Shown here: one piece after another, positions 11,014 through 20,166 of the stretch
Position numbering within the stretch: the stretch's first letter is position 1
Layout of the letters: each line of letters starts with the position of its first letter
From: Thioalkalivibrio nitratireducens DSM 14787
GTDB lineage: Bacteria; Pseudomonadota; Gammaproteobacteria; Ectothiorhodospirales; Ectothiorhodospiraceae
NCBI RefSeq assembly: GCF_000321415.2
Contig: NC_019902.2
Span: 124,001-188,000 of the forward strand
Length of the DNA: 64,000 bases
Direction of reading: 5' to 3'
Made by a program: the position numbers and the translations under genes
The notes under the pieces: model-generated
The model's input: the letters and a program-made list of their open reading frames with translations, nothing else
The model's database searches: none
Told to the model about the DNA's origin: nothing

Positions 11014-11121
11014 AAGTGGGTGGAAAAGGCCGCAGGGCGTCAGCGGTCGGTGGTCGCCGGGGTCGGCAGTCGCGAAGCGGTTCGGCCTGCGTCGCAGGTG
11101 CACGACTCCGGAACCGCGCTG

Positions 11122-11904
11122 TCAGTCCTTGAATGCGACGAACGTCGCGCCCTGAACGCCGAACTGGCGGGCGATGTCCTCCTTGCTGGTGCCAGCGAAC
11201 GAATCGAAGTAGGCGACGCTCTGGGCACGCTGGAAACCGGCGTCGGCCAGTGCCGCGAGGTAGCCTGCAGACTGCAGAGCCCCCGCGATTCACCCAACCC
11301 AGAGTTCGATGTCGTTGCGCGCCGCCGCCGACAGTTCAGCCTCGATCACGATGTCGGAGAACTGCACGCGCCCGCCTGGGCGCAGCACGCGGTAGAGCTC
11401 CGCGAATACCCGATCTTTCTCCGGGCTCAGGTTGATCACGCCATTCGAAATGGCCACATCCACCGACGCGTCCTCGAGCGGGAGTTCCGCGATGTCGGCG
11501 CGTTCGAAGCGGGCATGGTCGATGCCGACCGTCGCCGCCCCGGTCCGGGCCGTGCGGAGCATCGCGTCGGTGAAGTCGAAGCCGATCACCTCGCCGCGCG
11601 GCCCGACCTGACGTGCGGCCAGCAGGCAGTCCATGCCGCTGCCCGAACCCAGGTCGATCACCCGGGCGCCGCTGGGGAGTGCAGCCGCGCGGAAAGGATT
11701 GCCGACGCCGGCAAACGGCGCGGTGACGAAGTCGGGCAGCTCGTCGAGCTCGGCCCGGTCGTAACCCAGCAGTGTCGCGGCATAGTCCGGGCCGCGGTGA
11801 AAGTGGAAGTCGCCGTCGGGTTCCTCCGCCACCCGGCCATAGGTGGCGCGGATCTCCTTCTTCAGCCGTTCGCGGTCCAGTGTCACTTCGCAATCGGTTG
11901 CCAT
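11122..11904 (-). CDS. Selenocysteine-containing ArsM-like SAM methyltransferase
   Basis: A 260-residue class I methyltransferase read through an in-frame TGA at 11290-11292 (residue 205). The start ATG at 11904 has GGAGGA upstream. The SAM site is DLGSGSG (84-90), with ISNGVINL and VLRPGGRVQFSDIV following. Before the TGA the protein ends ELWVG; after it 55 codons continue as IAGAL, GYLAALADAGF, AYFDSFAGTS and a TGA at 11122-11124. The paralogue at 18597-19826 has WVECVVGAT at the same place, so Sec replaces a conserved Cys. This Cys corresponds by position to a substrate-binding Cys of ArsM arsenite methyltransferases. The other ArsM Cys before the SAM site is Val here (FAGVGNP), so the true substrate, perhaps a metalloid or chalcogen, is uncertain. 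A SECIS-like hairpin follows the TGA. Confidence 0.88.
11263..11292 (-). promoter_or_regulatory. UGA(Sec) codon with bacterial SECIS-like hairpin
   Basis: Read on the minus strand, UGA is followed nine bases later by an 18-nt hairpin at 11280-11263. Its arms are GC-CUGCA and UGCAG-GC with a single bulged U on the 5' side and loop GUC. E. coli fdhF SECIS has the same features: a bulged U, an apical loop with GU, and the loop about 19 bases after UGA; here G and U are at +18 and +19. The hairpin core UGCAGUCUGCA differs from the E. coli core by one G. SelB binding is inferred, not shown. Confidence 0.8.
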
Positions 11905-12209
11905 GGTCGTTCTCCTCCGTGTCCTCGTCGTCTGCCGTCCCGGGGTCCTTCGGTCTGTGCCAACGGACTGGGTGGAGCCTGTCCGCGGGGGGTGCCCGGG
12001 CGGGTGGTTCGGCCGGCGCCGTGCAAACGGGATATACCGTGCCGTTGGCCCAAGGACGCGCGAGGCACGCAAACGGTTCCCCGGCTTGCGGCCAGCGGGG
12101 CCGGCACCGGGTGGTCTTCACGGCGCGGGGCAAGGTTCTTCGTGGGGAGTGGGTTCTGGGGAGTGGGGCATTGGTCGTGTCGGGGTGGCGTTGCGGGACG
12201 CCGCCGGGT
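11905..12209. other. Intergenic region upstream of the selenoprotein gene
   Basis: About 300 bases without a credible gene. It must hold the promoter of the minus-strand methyltransferase and the 3' end region of the next minus-strand gene. The plus strand around 12130-12200 is G/T-rich. I see no clear promoter, operator or repeat. Confidence 0.4.
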
Positions 12210-12545
12210 TCAGGGGTCGCCGTATTCGTACCGTCCGCGGCGCAGCCGGCGGTAGCGGCGGATCATGATCATCGCCTTGCGCACGGTGGAGGTGTCGATG
12301 CGCTCGACCGGGAGACCGACTTGGATGGGCACCGTGCCGTCGGCGGCGTCCGGCCCGATCTGGATGAATCGCCGTTCGGGTGGCCTACCCACGGCGGCTT
12401 GGGCGACGAGTGTGGCCTGCCAGGTGATTTCCCGGCCCTCGAACGGGCCGCAAAAGCGCAGGCGCAGCGAGGGACCGCCCGGGGCATCGAGTAGCTCGGC
12501 CTCGTCCAGGAGGTCGGCCTTCGCACGGGCGGGCGGTGACGTCAT
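12210..12545 (-). CDS. Conserved-looking hypothetical protein (111 aa)
   Basis: I do not recognise this protein. The chosen start at 12545 gives a protein with a hydrophilic N-terminus, a beta-rich centre (LRLRFCGPFEGREITWQATL, RRFIQIGPD) and a very basic C-terminus (MIMIRRYRRLRRGRYEYGD). It has no signal peptide and one Cys. It is divergent from the 114-residue gene at 12681, with 135 bases between the two starts, so the two may share a control region. Confidence 0.65.
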   Translation of the reverse strand: MTSPPARAKADLLDEAELLDAPGGPSLRLRFCGPFEGREITWQATLVAQAAVGRPPERRFIQIGPDAADGTVPIQVGLPVERIDTSTVRKAMIMIRRYRRLRRGRYEYGDP

Positions 12546-12680
12546 GAGGACTCCCGAAAGCGGTATGGCGTGCAGTCTATTGGTTCGTCCGGTGTAGCGC
12601 ATGCTAGCTTCCAGAAGCTCTGGAAACCGACGTGTGCCGCGTTGGCTGCGGCACTGGGCCGAGAACGGGGGGATACCACG

Positions 12681-13025
12681 ATGAAACGACCGGCGATTCG
12701 AACCGCGTTACCGCAGCGGCGCTACAAGATCGGGGATTTCTCGGCGGTGGTGCTGGGCGAGATCGAAAGCGACGACGGCGTCGACTACCGGTATGTCTGT
12801 GCGCTGGTGCAGGATGGCTCGACCGAACCGGGTTTCTACGTGCTGTCGGTCCGGAGCGCCACTGCATCCGGCGACTTCGCGCTGCGGGTGCTGGGCCCCG
12901 ACCTGGACCGTGAACTCGACGTCTCGGGCCGCTGGCGCGACCTCGACGCCTTCTGCGAGCAGGCGATCTCGCTGGCCCAGCAGGTGCTGCGTCTGGAGGA
13001 CGAGCAGGCGCACCGGTTGCTGTGA
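12681..13025 (+). CDS. Hypothetical protein (114 aa)
   Basis: A small acidic cytosolic protein that I cannot place in a family. The segment RRYKIGDFSAVVLGEIESD followed by YRYVCALVQDG and GFYVLSVR suggests a beta-sheet fold; the C-terminal part (DLDAFCEQAISLAQQVLRL) is probably a helix. The start at 12681 follows a G-rich GGGGGGA ribosome site. It is divergently arranged with the preceding gene. Confidence 0.65.
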   Translation: MKRPAIRTALPQRRYKIGDFSAVVLGEIESDDGVDYRYVCALVQDGSTEPGFYVLSVRSATASGDFALRVLGPDLDRELDVSGRWRDLDAFCEQAISLAQQVLRLEDEQAHRLL

Positions 13026-13071
13026 GGCTGCGCCCGTCTTCGCGGCACCGTTGCCGCTCCTGACCGGCGTC

Positions 13072-13233
13072 GGCGGATGACGGCCTTTGGCCCTTTCCGC
13101 CCCGCGCTCGCGGTCCACCCCGGGTAGGGCGGAAGAGCGCAGCGTCATCCGCCGATCGGAGTCAACGCGATCCCCAACCCCCTCGTCGACCCCGGTAGCG
13201 AATGGCGGATGACGGTCTTCGGCCTCTTCCGCC
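13072..13233. repeat. REP-like inverted repeats (three arms)
   Basis: The arm GGCGGATGACG at 13072-13082 is matched by its complement CGTCATCCGCC at 13143-13153, giving a hairpin-forming element of about 80 bases. A third arm with the same core, GGCGGATGACG, lies at 13204, followed like the first by TTTCCGCC/CTTCCGCC. This is the pattern of dispersed extragenic palindromes in GC-rich gammaproteobacteria. It fills most of the gap between 13026 and 13497; no gene is seen there. Confidence 0.75.
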
Positions 13234-13497
13234 TCACCTGCGGACTCGATGACGGGCGTTGGGATCGGCCTTGCGTTGTTGCCGACCACCGTGATCGACG
13301 GGCGGCGCGGGAACCGGTCGCAATTCACCCGAGTGACTTTCAGCCGGCCGCGTTATGGGCTATTTTCGATGTCACTGCAACGCGAAGGGCAGGCGCGTGA
13401 CCCCGGGCGACGGAACCCCCCGTGCGGGGTGGTGTTCCAGCCCGTGGATGAGGAGCGATGTCCTTAAGCGGCATCCCGATCTGATGAGCGCGATCTC

Positions 13498-14313
13498 ATG
13501 AGCGATGCGCGGCCGGAGTCGTCCGACGCCAGCAGCGACGGCACGCCCAGGATCGGGCTGTTCGTCACCTGCCTCGCGGACATCTACCGGCCGAATGTCG
13601 GTCTTGCGGCGGTCGCGCTGCTCGAGCGGTCCGGCTGCACCGTGGAAGTGCCCGACTCGCAGACCTGCTGCGGTCAGCCCTCGTACAACAACGGTGATCT
13701 CGCCGGAGCCGCCCGCACCGCGCGCCGCACCATCGAGGCCTTCGAGGACTACGACTACGTCGTCGTGCCGTCCGGCTCCTGTGCGGGCATGCTGCGCGAC
13801 TACCCCCGCCTGTTCGAGGCCGAGCCGGGCTGGCGGCTGCGGGCGCGGGCGATGGCGGAAAAGACTCACGAACTGATCTCGTTCCTGACCGACGTCCGCG
13901 GCGTCACGTCGGTCGACGCCGCCTTCAACCGCCCCGTGACCTACCACGACAGCTGCCATGGCCTGCGTGCGCTCGGAATCAAGGAACAGCCGCGCCGGCT
14001 GCTGGAAAGCGTGCGCGGCCTCGAGTTGCGCGAAATGGCGGACTCCGAGATCTGCTGCGGCTTCGGCGGCACGTTCTGCGTGAAGTACCCCGAGATCTCG
14101 GGCCGGATGGTCGCCGACAAGGCGGCCAGCATCGGCGCGACCGAGGCAAAGGTCGTGCTCGGCGGCGATCTCGGCTGCCTGCTGAACATCGCCGGCCGCC
14201 TCGGCCGCGAGGGCGGCGGGGTGAGCGTTTATCACGTCGCCGAGGTGCTCGCCGGCATCGCCGACGTCCCGGGACTCGGCGATCCGCCGAAACCCGGCAA
14301 GGGATCGCGCTGA
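13498..14313 (+). CDS. lutA: LutA-type (Fe-S)-binding subunit of L-lactate oxidation
   Basis: A 271-residue protein of the LutA/YkgE family, part of the LutABC complex that oxidises L-lactate to pyruvate in the cytosol. It has the two cysteine-rich CCG-type motifs of the family: TCCGQP (residues 57-59 CCG) with SGSCAGM, and DSCHGLR with EICCGFGG (186-188). These ligate Fe-S clusters or bind heterodisulfide-like partners. Length is typical (about 240 residues) plus a short hydrophilic N-terminal extension. The stop overlaps the lutBC start (TGATG), so the two are coupled. Confidence 0.93.
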   Translation: MSDARPESSDASSDGTPRIGLFVTCLADIYRPNVGLAAVALLERSGCTVEVPDSQTCCGQPSYNNGDLAGAARTARRTIEAFEDYDYVVVPSGSCAGMLRDYPRLFEAEPGWRLRARAMAEKTHELISFLTDVRGVTSVDAAFNRPVTYHDSCHGLRALGIKEQPRRLLESVRGLELREMADSEICCGFGGTFCVKYPEISGRMVADKAASIGATEAKVVLGGDLGCLLNIAGRLGREGGGVSVYHVAEVLAGIADVPGLGDPPKPGKGSR

Positions 14314-16394
14314 TGCAGCCGCTCAGCCACGCCTTCAAGAAACGCTCGGTCGCGGCATTGCAGGACGAGACGCTGCAGGTCGCGCTGCACCGGGCGAAGG
14401 ACGGCTTCGCGGTCAAGCGCGCGAACGCGGTTGGCGGGCTGCCCGAGTTCGATGCGCTGCGCGACCGCGCGGTCGCGATCAAGAACCACACGCTCGAGCA
14501 CCTCGATTACTACCTGGAGCGTTACGCCGACGCGGTCGAGCGTAGTGGCGGCACCGTGCATTGGGCCGCGACCGCCGACGATGCGCGGCGCGCCGTGGTC
14601 GAGATCTGCCGTGCCGCCGGCGCGCGCATGATCACCAAGGGCAAGTCGATGGTCGGCGAGGAGGTCGGCCTGAACGGTGCGCTCGAGGCGGCGGGGTTCG
14701 AGGTCGTCGAGACCGACCTCGGTGAGTACATCATCCAGCTCGCGAACGAGCCGCCGAGCCACATCATCGTTCCTGCGGTGCACAAGACGCGCGGGCAGAT
14801 CGCCGATCTGTTCCACCAGCATCACCAGCAGTACGGGTTGACGCGCCGGCTCAACGAGGTGCCGGAGATGGTCAACGAGGCCCGGCAGGTGTTGCGCAGC
14901 AAGTATCTCGAGGCCGATGTCGGCATCACCGGCGCGAACTTCCTGATCGCCGAGACCGGGACCAGCGTGATCGTGACCAACGAGGGCAACGGCGACCTGA
15001 CCTGCTCGCTGCCGAAGGTGCACATCGTGATCACCGCGATCGAGAAGGTCGTTCCCACCGCCGAGGACGCGACCACGCTGATGCGCCTGCTCGCGCGCAG
15101 CGCGACCGGCCAGGACCTGACCACTTACACCACCTTCAGCACCGGTCCGAAGCGCCCCGGGGATCCCGAAGGTCCCGAGGAATACCACGTGGTGCTGGTC
15201 GACAACGGTCGCTCGACGATGCTCGCCGACGAGTTCCGCGAGATGCTGCGCTGCATCCGCTGCGGGGCCTGCATGAACCACTGCCCGGTCTACGGGGCGA
15301 TCGGCGGCCATGCCTACGGCTGGGTCTACCCGGGGCCGATGGGTTCGGTGCTCACGCCGCTGTCGGTCGGGCTGAAGGAGGCGGGCAACCTGCCGAACGC
15401 ATGCACGCTGAACGGGCATTGCGCCGAGGTCTGTCCGGTGCGCATCCCGCTGCCCGACCTGCTGCGCACGCTGCGCCACCGCGAGTACCAGCTGAAGCTG
15501 GGCTTGAAGCCGCTGCGCTGGGGGCTTGCCGCCTGGGTCTGGTTCACCTCGCACCCGCGCATCTACCGTCTGGGCACGCGGGTGCAGGCGCGGATGCTCG
15601 CGCTGCTCGCGGGCCGCAAGGGCCGCTTCACCCGGATGCCGCTCGCCGGCGGCTGGTTCCGCGGCGGGCGCGACCTGCCCGCGCCGCAGGGCGAGACCTT
15701 CATGGCGGTGTGGAAGCGCCGCCAGAAGGAGCGGGGGCCGGTGAGCGGGCGCGACACCGTGCTGGCGGCGATTCGCCGCGGCCTCGGGCGCGGCCCGCTG
15801 GGCCCCGACGCGCGACGGGCATTGGAACGCCGCCGGGGCGCGACCGACAGCGAGCCGCTGCTGCCGAGGCTCCCGCACGGGCCACTGGCGCAGGTGTTCC
15901 GCGCCGGGCTCGAAAAGGTCTCCGGGACGATGTCGGAACTCGAGTCACTGGCCGAAGTGCCAGCCGCGGTGGCCGGCTACCTCTCCAGCCATGGTCTGGG
16001 CCCCGAGGCGGCGGTTGCGCCGTCCCTGGAGGAACTGGACTGGACCGGGGCGGGGATCACCGCGAGCGTCGGGCCGACCCGCGGCGGCGACTATGCCGGG
16101 GTGAGCCTGGCCTGGCGCGGTGCCGCCGAGAACGGCAGTCTGGTGCTGCTTTCCGGCCCCGACGATCCGACCTCGCTGAACTTCCTGCCCGACCACCACA
16201 TGGTCGTGCTGCGCGCGGGTGATCTGGTGCCGCACCTGGAACAGGTCTGGGCCGCGCTGCGCGAACGGGGCAGGGACGGCTGGCCCCGGACCGTGAACGT
16301 GATCACCGGGCCGTCGCGCACCGCGGACATCGAGCTGACGATCCAGCTGGGTGCCCACGGACCGCGCAGCCTGCACGTGTTCCTGGTGGACTAG
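14313..16394 (+). CDS. lutB: LutB-LutC fusion, iron-sulfur lactate oxidation protein
   Basis: A 693-residue protein. Residues 1-460 are LutB: a LUD domain (KGKSMVGEEVGLN, GITGANFLIAETGT) and two ferredoxin-type clusters, CIRCGACMNHC (314-324) and CTLNGHCAEVC (364-374). From about residue 480 a second, LutC-like LUD domain follows (GITASVGPTRGGDYAG, LPDHHMVVL, NVITGPSRTADIE). LutB and LutC are normally separate proteins, so this is a natural fusion. It overlaps lutA by one base and is followed after 261 bases by the lactate permease. Confidence 0.92.
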   Translation: MQPLSHAFKKRSVAALQDETLQVALHRAKDGFAVKRANAVGGLPEFDALRDRAVAIKNHTLEHLDYYLERYADAVERSGGTVHWAATADDARRAVVEICRAAGARMITKGKSMVGEEVGLNGALEAAGFEVVETDLGEYIIQLANEPPSHIIVPAVHKTRGQIADLFHQHHQQYGLTRRLNEVPEMVNEARQVLRSKYLEADVGITGANFLIAETGTSVIVTNEGNGDLTCSLPKVHIVITAIEKVVPTAEDATTLMRLLARSATGQDLTTYTTFSTGPKRPGDPEGPEEYHVVLVDNGRSTMLADEFREMLRCIRCGACMNHCPVYGAIGGHAYGWVYPGPMGSVLTPLSVGLKEAGNLPNACTLNGHCAEVCPVRIPLPDLLRTLRHREYQLKLGLKPLRWGLAAWVWFTSHPRIYRLGTRVQARMLALLAGRKGRFTRMPLAGGWFRGGRDLPAPQGETFMAVWKRRQKERGPVSGRDTVLAAIRRGLGRGPLGPDARRALERRRGATDSEPLLPRLPHGPLAQVFRAGLEKVSGTMSELESLAEVPAAVAGYLSSHGLGPEAAVAPSLEELDWTGAGITASVGPTRGGDYAGVSLAWRGAAENGSLVLLSGPDDPTSLNFLPDHHMVVLRAGDLVPHLEQVWAALRERGRDGWPRTVNVITGPSRTADIELTIQLGAHGPRSLHVFLVD

Positions 16395-16437
16395 CGGGAT
16401 GGGGGCTGTCACGCACGGGGGCGACGGGACCGGGGGG

Positions 16438-16523
16438 CCCTGCCTGCCCGCGGGACGCCATGAATACGTCCCTGTAGGCTTCACGGCAGCATCCGTGCCG
16501 CCGACACCCGCCGGAAGGCAGGG
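16438..16523. repeat. Intergenic palindromic repeat upstream of lldP
   Basis: The 17-nt arms at 16438-16454 and 16507-16523 pair with two mismatches (CCCTGCCTGCC / GGCAGGG ends). Between them lies a second hairpin around GCTTCACGGCAGC / GTGCCGCC. This 86-base element has the look of a dispersed mosaic repeat. It sits between lutBC and lldP, where it could stabilise or separate transcripts. Confidence 0.65.
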
Positions 16524-16655
16524 CACCCCGGTCCTTTCGGTTCTTGCGGCGCCCTGCTGTAGGCCCGCAACCGCATTCTTCGCCACGCGCCGGCCCGCTG
16601 CTTTCGGTCCGGGGGCGGCGGAGCCTGATACCAATAAGAATAGAGGAGCGAGTCC

Positions 16656-18428
16656 ATGAACCTGGGTATCCTGTTCCTGCTGGCACTGATGCCGGTGGCC
16701 ACGGTGTTCGTCTTCCTCGTGGTGCTGCGCTGGCCAGCCAAGCACGCGATGCCGTTGGCCTACGTGGTCACGGCGGCGATCGCGCTGCTGCTGTGGGGCA
16801 CCGATTTCAGGGTGGTCGCTGCGGCGAGCGTGCACGGCGTCGTCACTGCGCTGAACATCCTGTTCATCGTGTTCGGGGCGATCCTGTTGCTATACACGAT
16901 GCGCGAGAGCGGGGCGATGCAGACGCTGCGCCAGGGGTTCACGAACATCTCGCCCGACCGGCGCATCCAGGCGATCATCATCGCGTGGATGTTCGGCTCG
17001 TTGATCGAGGGCTCCGCCGGTTTCGGCACGCCGGCGGCAGTCGCGGCACCGCTGCTGGTCGCGATCGGATTCCCGGCCATGGCGGCGGTGCTGTCGGCGC
17101 TGATCATCCAGTCGACGCCAGTGTCGTTCGGCGCCGTTGGTACGCCGATCCTGGTCGGCGTGAACGCCGGCCTGTCGGGGCAGGAGATCGTCGAGGGGCA
17201 TATCGGCGACGTCGCCTTCGCCGATTACCTGCTGCAGATCGGCGGAAACGTCGCGTTGTTGCACACCCTGGTCGGTTTCCTGATCCCGCTGATCATGGTC
17301 GGCATGCTCACGCGTTTCTTCGGTAAGTCGCGTTCGTTCCGCGAGGGCCTGAAGGCGTGGAAGTTCGCGCTGTTCGCGGGCGTGTCGTTCACGATTCCGT
17401 ACCTGCTGGTTGCCTGGCTGCTGGGCCCGGAGTTCCCGTCGATCGTGGGCGGCCTGGTCGGCCTTGCGATCGTGGTGACCGCTGCGAAGAAGGGCTTCCT
17501 GGTCCCGAAGGAAGTATTCCAGTTCGAGGAGCGCAGCCGCTGGGAGCCCGAGTGGATCAGCCGCTTCCAGGATCAGCCGGACCCGGTCAGGACCGGTGCC
17601 GCGATCACGATGGTGCAGGCCCTGGTCCCCTATGTCGTGGTGGTGCTCCTGCTGGTGATCACCCGCACCGTGGAGCCGGTCACCGCGTTCCTGCGGTCGC
17701 CGGAGATGACGCTGTCCTGGACCGGCATTTTCGGCACCAACATCAATACCTCGTCGCAGCCGCTGTACCTGCCCGGGGCAGTGCTTCTGGTCGCGTCGAT
17801 CGTCACCTATTTCCTGCATAGAATGTACAGGGAAAAGGGCGCCTATCTCAGGGCCTGGGGCCAGTCCGGGCGGATCATCGTTGGGGCGAGCGTCGCACTG
17901 ATCTTCGCCGTGCCGATGGTGCAGGTGTTCATCCAGTCCGGGCAGGCGTCGGAGTACGCGAGCATGCCGCTGGTGCTCGCGGAAGGCGTGTCCGCGGTCT
18001 CGGGGGCAGCGTGGCCGTTCTACTCGCCGATCATCGGCGCGCTCGGCGCTTTCATCGCCGGTTCGAACACGGTCAGCAACATGATGTTTTCGCTGTTCCA
18101 GTTCGCGACTGCCGTGCAGATCGACCTGACCGCCAACCAGGCGGCTTTCGTCGTGGCGCTGCAGGCCGTGGGCGGTGCCGCGGGCAACATGATCTGCGTG
18201 CACAACGTGGTCGCGGCGTCGGCCACCGTTGGCCTGATCGGGCGCGAGGGTGACCTGATCCGCAAGGCGCTGATTCCGATGACCTATTACGTGCTCGCAG
18301 CCGGTGCACTGGGTATGGCGATCATCTATGCCGCTACGCTCTGGTATGTCGTGTGGGTCGCGATCGTGGCCGCGTTCTTGCTGTTCATGCTCTGGAACAA
18401 GGGCAGGCAGCCGGCCACCGCGGTCTGA
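16656..18428 (+). CDS. lldP: L-lactate permease (LctP family)
   Basis: A 590-residue inner-membrane protein of about 13-14 transmembrane helices that imports lactate, probably with protons. Family signatures include [34 protein letters not shown] and [13 protein letters not shown], and [20 protein letters not shown] near the C-terminus. E. coli LldP has 551 residues. The start at 16656 follows AGAGGAG with good spacing. Position downstream of lutA-lutBC supports lactate as the substrate rather than glycolate. Confidence 0.94.
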   Translation: MNLGILFLLALMPVATVFVFLVVLRWPAKHAMPLAYVVTAAIALLLWGTDFRVVAAASVHGVVTALNILFIVFGAILLLYTMRESGAMQTLRQGFTNISPDRRIQAIIIAWMFGSLIEGSAGFGTPAAVAAPLLVAIGFPAMAAVLSALIIQSTPVSFGAVGTPILVGVNAGLSGQEIVEGHIGDVAFADYLLQIGGNVALLHTLVGFLIPLIMVGMLTRFFGKSRSFREGLKAWKFALFAGVSFTIPYLLVAWLLGPEFPSIVGGLVGLAIVVTAAKKGFLVPKEVFQFEERSRWEPEWISRFQDQPDPVRTGAAITMVQALVPYVVVVLLLVITRTVEPVTAFLRSPEMTLSWTGIFGTNINTSSQPLYLPGAVLLVASIVTYFLHRMYREKGAYLRAWGQSGRIIVGASVALIFAVPMVQVFIQSGQASEYASMPLVLAEGVSAVSGAAWPFYSPIIGALGAFIAGSNTVSNMMFSLFQFATAVQIDLTANQAAFVVALQAVGGAAGNMICVHNVVAASATVGLIGREGDLIRKALIPMTYYVLAAGALGMAIIYAATLWYVVWVAIVAAFLLFMLWNKGRQPATAV

Positions 18429-18442
18429 ACGCAGTCGCCTTT

Positions 18443-18470
18443 GGAGTGCGGCGGCTTGCCGCCGCGCTCC
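18443..18470. terminator. GC-rich hairpin after lldP
   Basis: The sequence from 18443 forms a 13-bp stem (GGAGTGCGGCGGC with GCCGCCGCGCTCC) with a TT loop, 15 bases after the lldP stop. No T-run follows, so it may block 3' exonucleases or act as a weak, Rho-assisted terminator. It lies between convergent genes. Confidence 0.5.
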
Positions 18471-18596
18471 CGATCGTCCGACCGTGCCCACGCCGCCGTA
18501 GGCTGTGCCGCAGGCACAACGTCGCGACCGGTCGCGATAGTCCAGGGTCTGCGGTTGTAGCTGCTTGGGTTTTTGTGCCTCCTGTGTCGGCACAAC

Positions 18597-19826
18597 CTAC
18601 CGCGACTGCGCGCCCAACCCCAGCAGCCTTGCCTGTTGCCGCCGGCGCAGCCAGATGTCCCAGCCCACCGCGCCGGCCAGGGCCACGAACCCGGTCAGTT
18701 CCGTCAGCGCGTGGTAATTCACGAACAGCGCGTAGACGATCACGCCCGCGCCGCCGGCAGCCAGTAGCGACGGACCGACCCCGCGGTGGCGGCGGAACCC
18801 GGGCACGACCGCCAGCGCCGTCAGCACCGCGAACAGTGCGATCGCCCCGGCCCAGATGCCTTCGTCGAGCGCGAGGCCGATTCCGAGCACCGCGAGCAGC
18901 CCCAGCGCGGCCAGCGTGCCGTAGCAGGCCAGCAGTGCGGCCGCGAGTCCCAGCACGCCCGCGAAGCCCCGCCGCCAGAGCGATGCGGCCAGGCGCGCGG
19001 GATTCACCCTCCGGAAGAACTGCGCGGTGCGGGACGGCGCACGATTGCCACGGCGCATCGCGAGCTCGACCGAACGCGCCCCGAAGCCGGCGGCGACCTC
19101 GCGGGTCTGGCGGCTCGGGCTGTGGGCGAAATAGTCCCGCGAGCCCAGCACCCGCACATCCTCGAACCCGGCGTCGCGAAACATGTGCAGCAGGTCCTCG
19201 TCGACGGTCGCACCGACCACGCACTCGACCCAGAGACGCGGATCCTCGGCGCAGTCGACGGTGACGGGCCGGTCGATCACCACGTCGGCGAGTTGCAGGC
19301 ACCCGCCAGGACGCAGCACGCGGAACATCTCGCCGATCGCGCGTCGCTTGTCCGGGACCAGGTTCAGCGCACCGTTGCTGGTGATGCTGTCGACGCTCGC
19401 ATCTGCCAGCGGCAGCGCCTCTGCCGAACCCCGGATTACGCTGACCGGAGCGCCCCCGGATTCGCTGGCGGCGTGCCGGAGCTTGCGGGTCATCGCCGTG
19501 GTCAGGTCGAGCGCGACCACATGTCCGTCGGGACCTGCCAGCTGGCCGGCGATCAGTGTGTCCACCCCGGCCCCGGCGCCGATGTCGAGCACGGTGTCCC
19601 CGCGCCGGACGGCTTCGCCATTGAAGGGGTAGCCGACGCCGGCGAACGATTCCTGCACGGCGCGCGGAAGGGGGGCGGTGCGCTCGGGCGGATAGCCGAC
19701 CAGCGCGCTGGCGGAGGCCCCGACCGGGAAATGGAAGTGCGAGTCGGGGTGGTCGGCCACGGTGGTATACATATCCTGCACCGCCGAGTGAATCTGCTCC
19801 CGCGAGTAACCGAGTATGGCGACCAA
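18597..19826 (-). CDS. ArsM-like methyltransferase fused to a four-helix membrane domain
   Basis: A 409-residue protein. Residues 1-270 are a SAM methyltransferase paralogous to the selenoprotein at 11122 (FHFPVG, FAGVGYPF, DIGAGAGVDT, ITSNGALNLVPDK, VLRPGGCLQLADVV). Cys202 in WVECVVGAT is the residue that is selenocysteine in the paralogue. Residues about 290-400 hold four hydrophobic helices ending WDIWLRRRQQ, reminiscent of small metal-transport membrane proteins such as MerC, but not firmly so. The start is TTG at 19826, chosen because GGAGG lies eight bases upstream and family similarity begins at once. Substrate unknown; a metalloid is a reasonable guess. Confidence 0.85.
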   Translation of the reverse strand: MVAILGYSREQIHSAVQDMYTTVADHPDSHFHFPVGASASALVGYPPERTAPLPRAVQESFAGVGYPFNGEAVRRGDTVLDIGAGAGVDTLIAGQLAGPDGHVVALDLTTAMTRKLRHAASESGGAPVSVIRGSAEALPLADASVDSITSNGALNLVPDKRRAIGEMFRVLRPGGCLQLADVVIDRPVTVDCAEDPRLWVECVVGATVDEDLLHMFRDAGFEDVRVLGSRDYFAHSPSRQTREVAAGFGARSVELAMRRGNRAPSRTAQFFRRVNPARLAASLWRRGFAGVLGLAAALLACYGTLAALGLLAVLGIGLALDEGIWAGAIALFAVLTALAVVPGFRRHRGVGPSLLAAGGAGVIVYALFVNYHALTELTGFVALAGAVGWDIWLRRRQQARLLGLGAQSR

Positions 19827-19929
19827 GGCGGAATCCTCCCTGTCGTTGTCTCGAACCAGAGAGTCTAGCAGCGCTGGGCCGGAGGCCCGTCGGGTATTCG
19901 GGTGGCCCGCCGCCGGGGTTTCCCCGGCC

Positions 19930-20166
19930 TCAGAACCGCTCGATCAGGCGCCGCACTCGACGCCGCAGCCGCGGCGGTGCCTCGTCTTCGGCGGCCGCGT
20001 GCACGCGTGCGCGCAGCTTCTTCTCGAACTCTGCGCGGCTGAAGCATTCCCGGCAGCGCTCGAGGTGGCGGTCGATGTCGCTGCTCCGGGCTGGATCCAA
20101 CTCGCGGTCCAAATATTCGAAGAGGAGCCGAATGACCTCCTCGCAGTTGATTTCGTGTGCTGTCAT
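19930..20166 (-). CDS. Zinc-finger anti-sigma factor (ZAS type)
   Basis: A 78-residue soluble protein with the ZAS motif: Cys8, His34, Cys38, Cys41 (HLERCREC). The spacings 26, 4 and 3 equal those of the redox-switched RsrA of Streptomyces (Cys11, His37, Cys41, Cys44). In that family zinc holds the anti-sigma factor on its sigma factor, and oxidation to a disulfide releases it. The ATG overlaps the sigma-factor stop (ATGA), the usual arrangement for a cognate pair. The C-terminal third is Arg-rich. Confidence 0.88.
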   Translation of the reverse strand: MTAHEINCEEVIRLLFEYLDRELDPARSSDIDRHLERCRECFSRAEFEKKLRARVHAAAEDEAPPRLRRRVRRLIERF

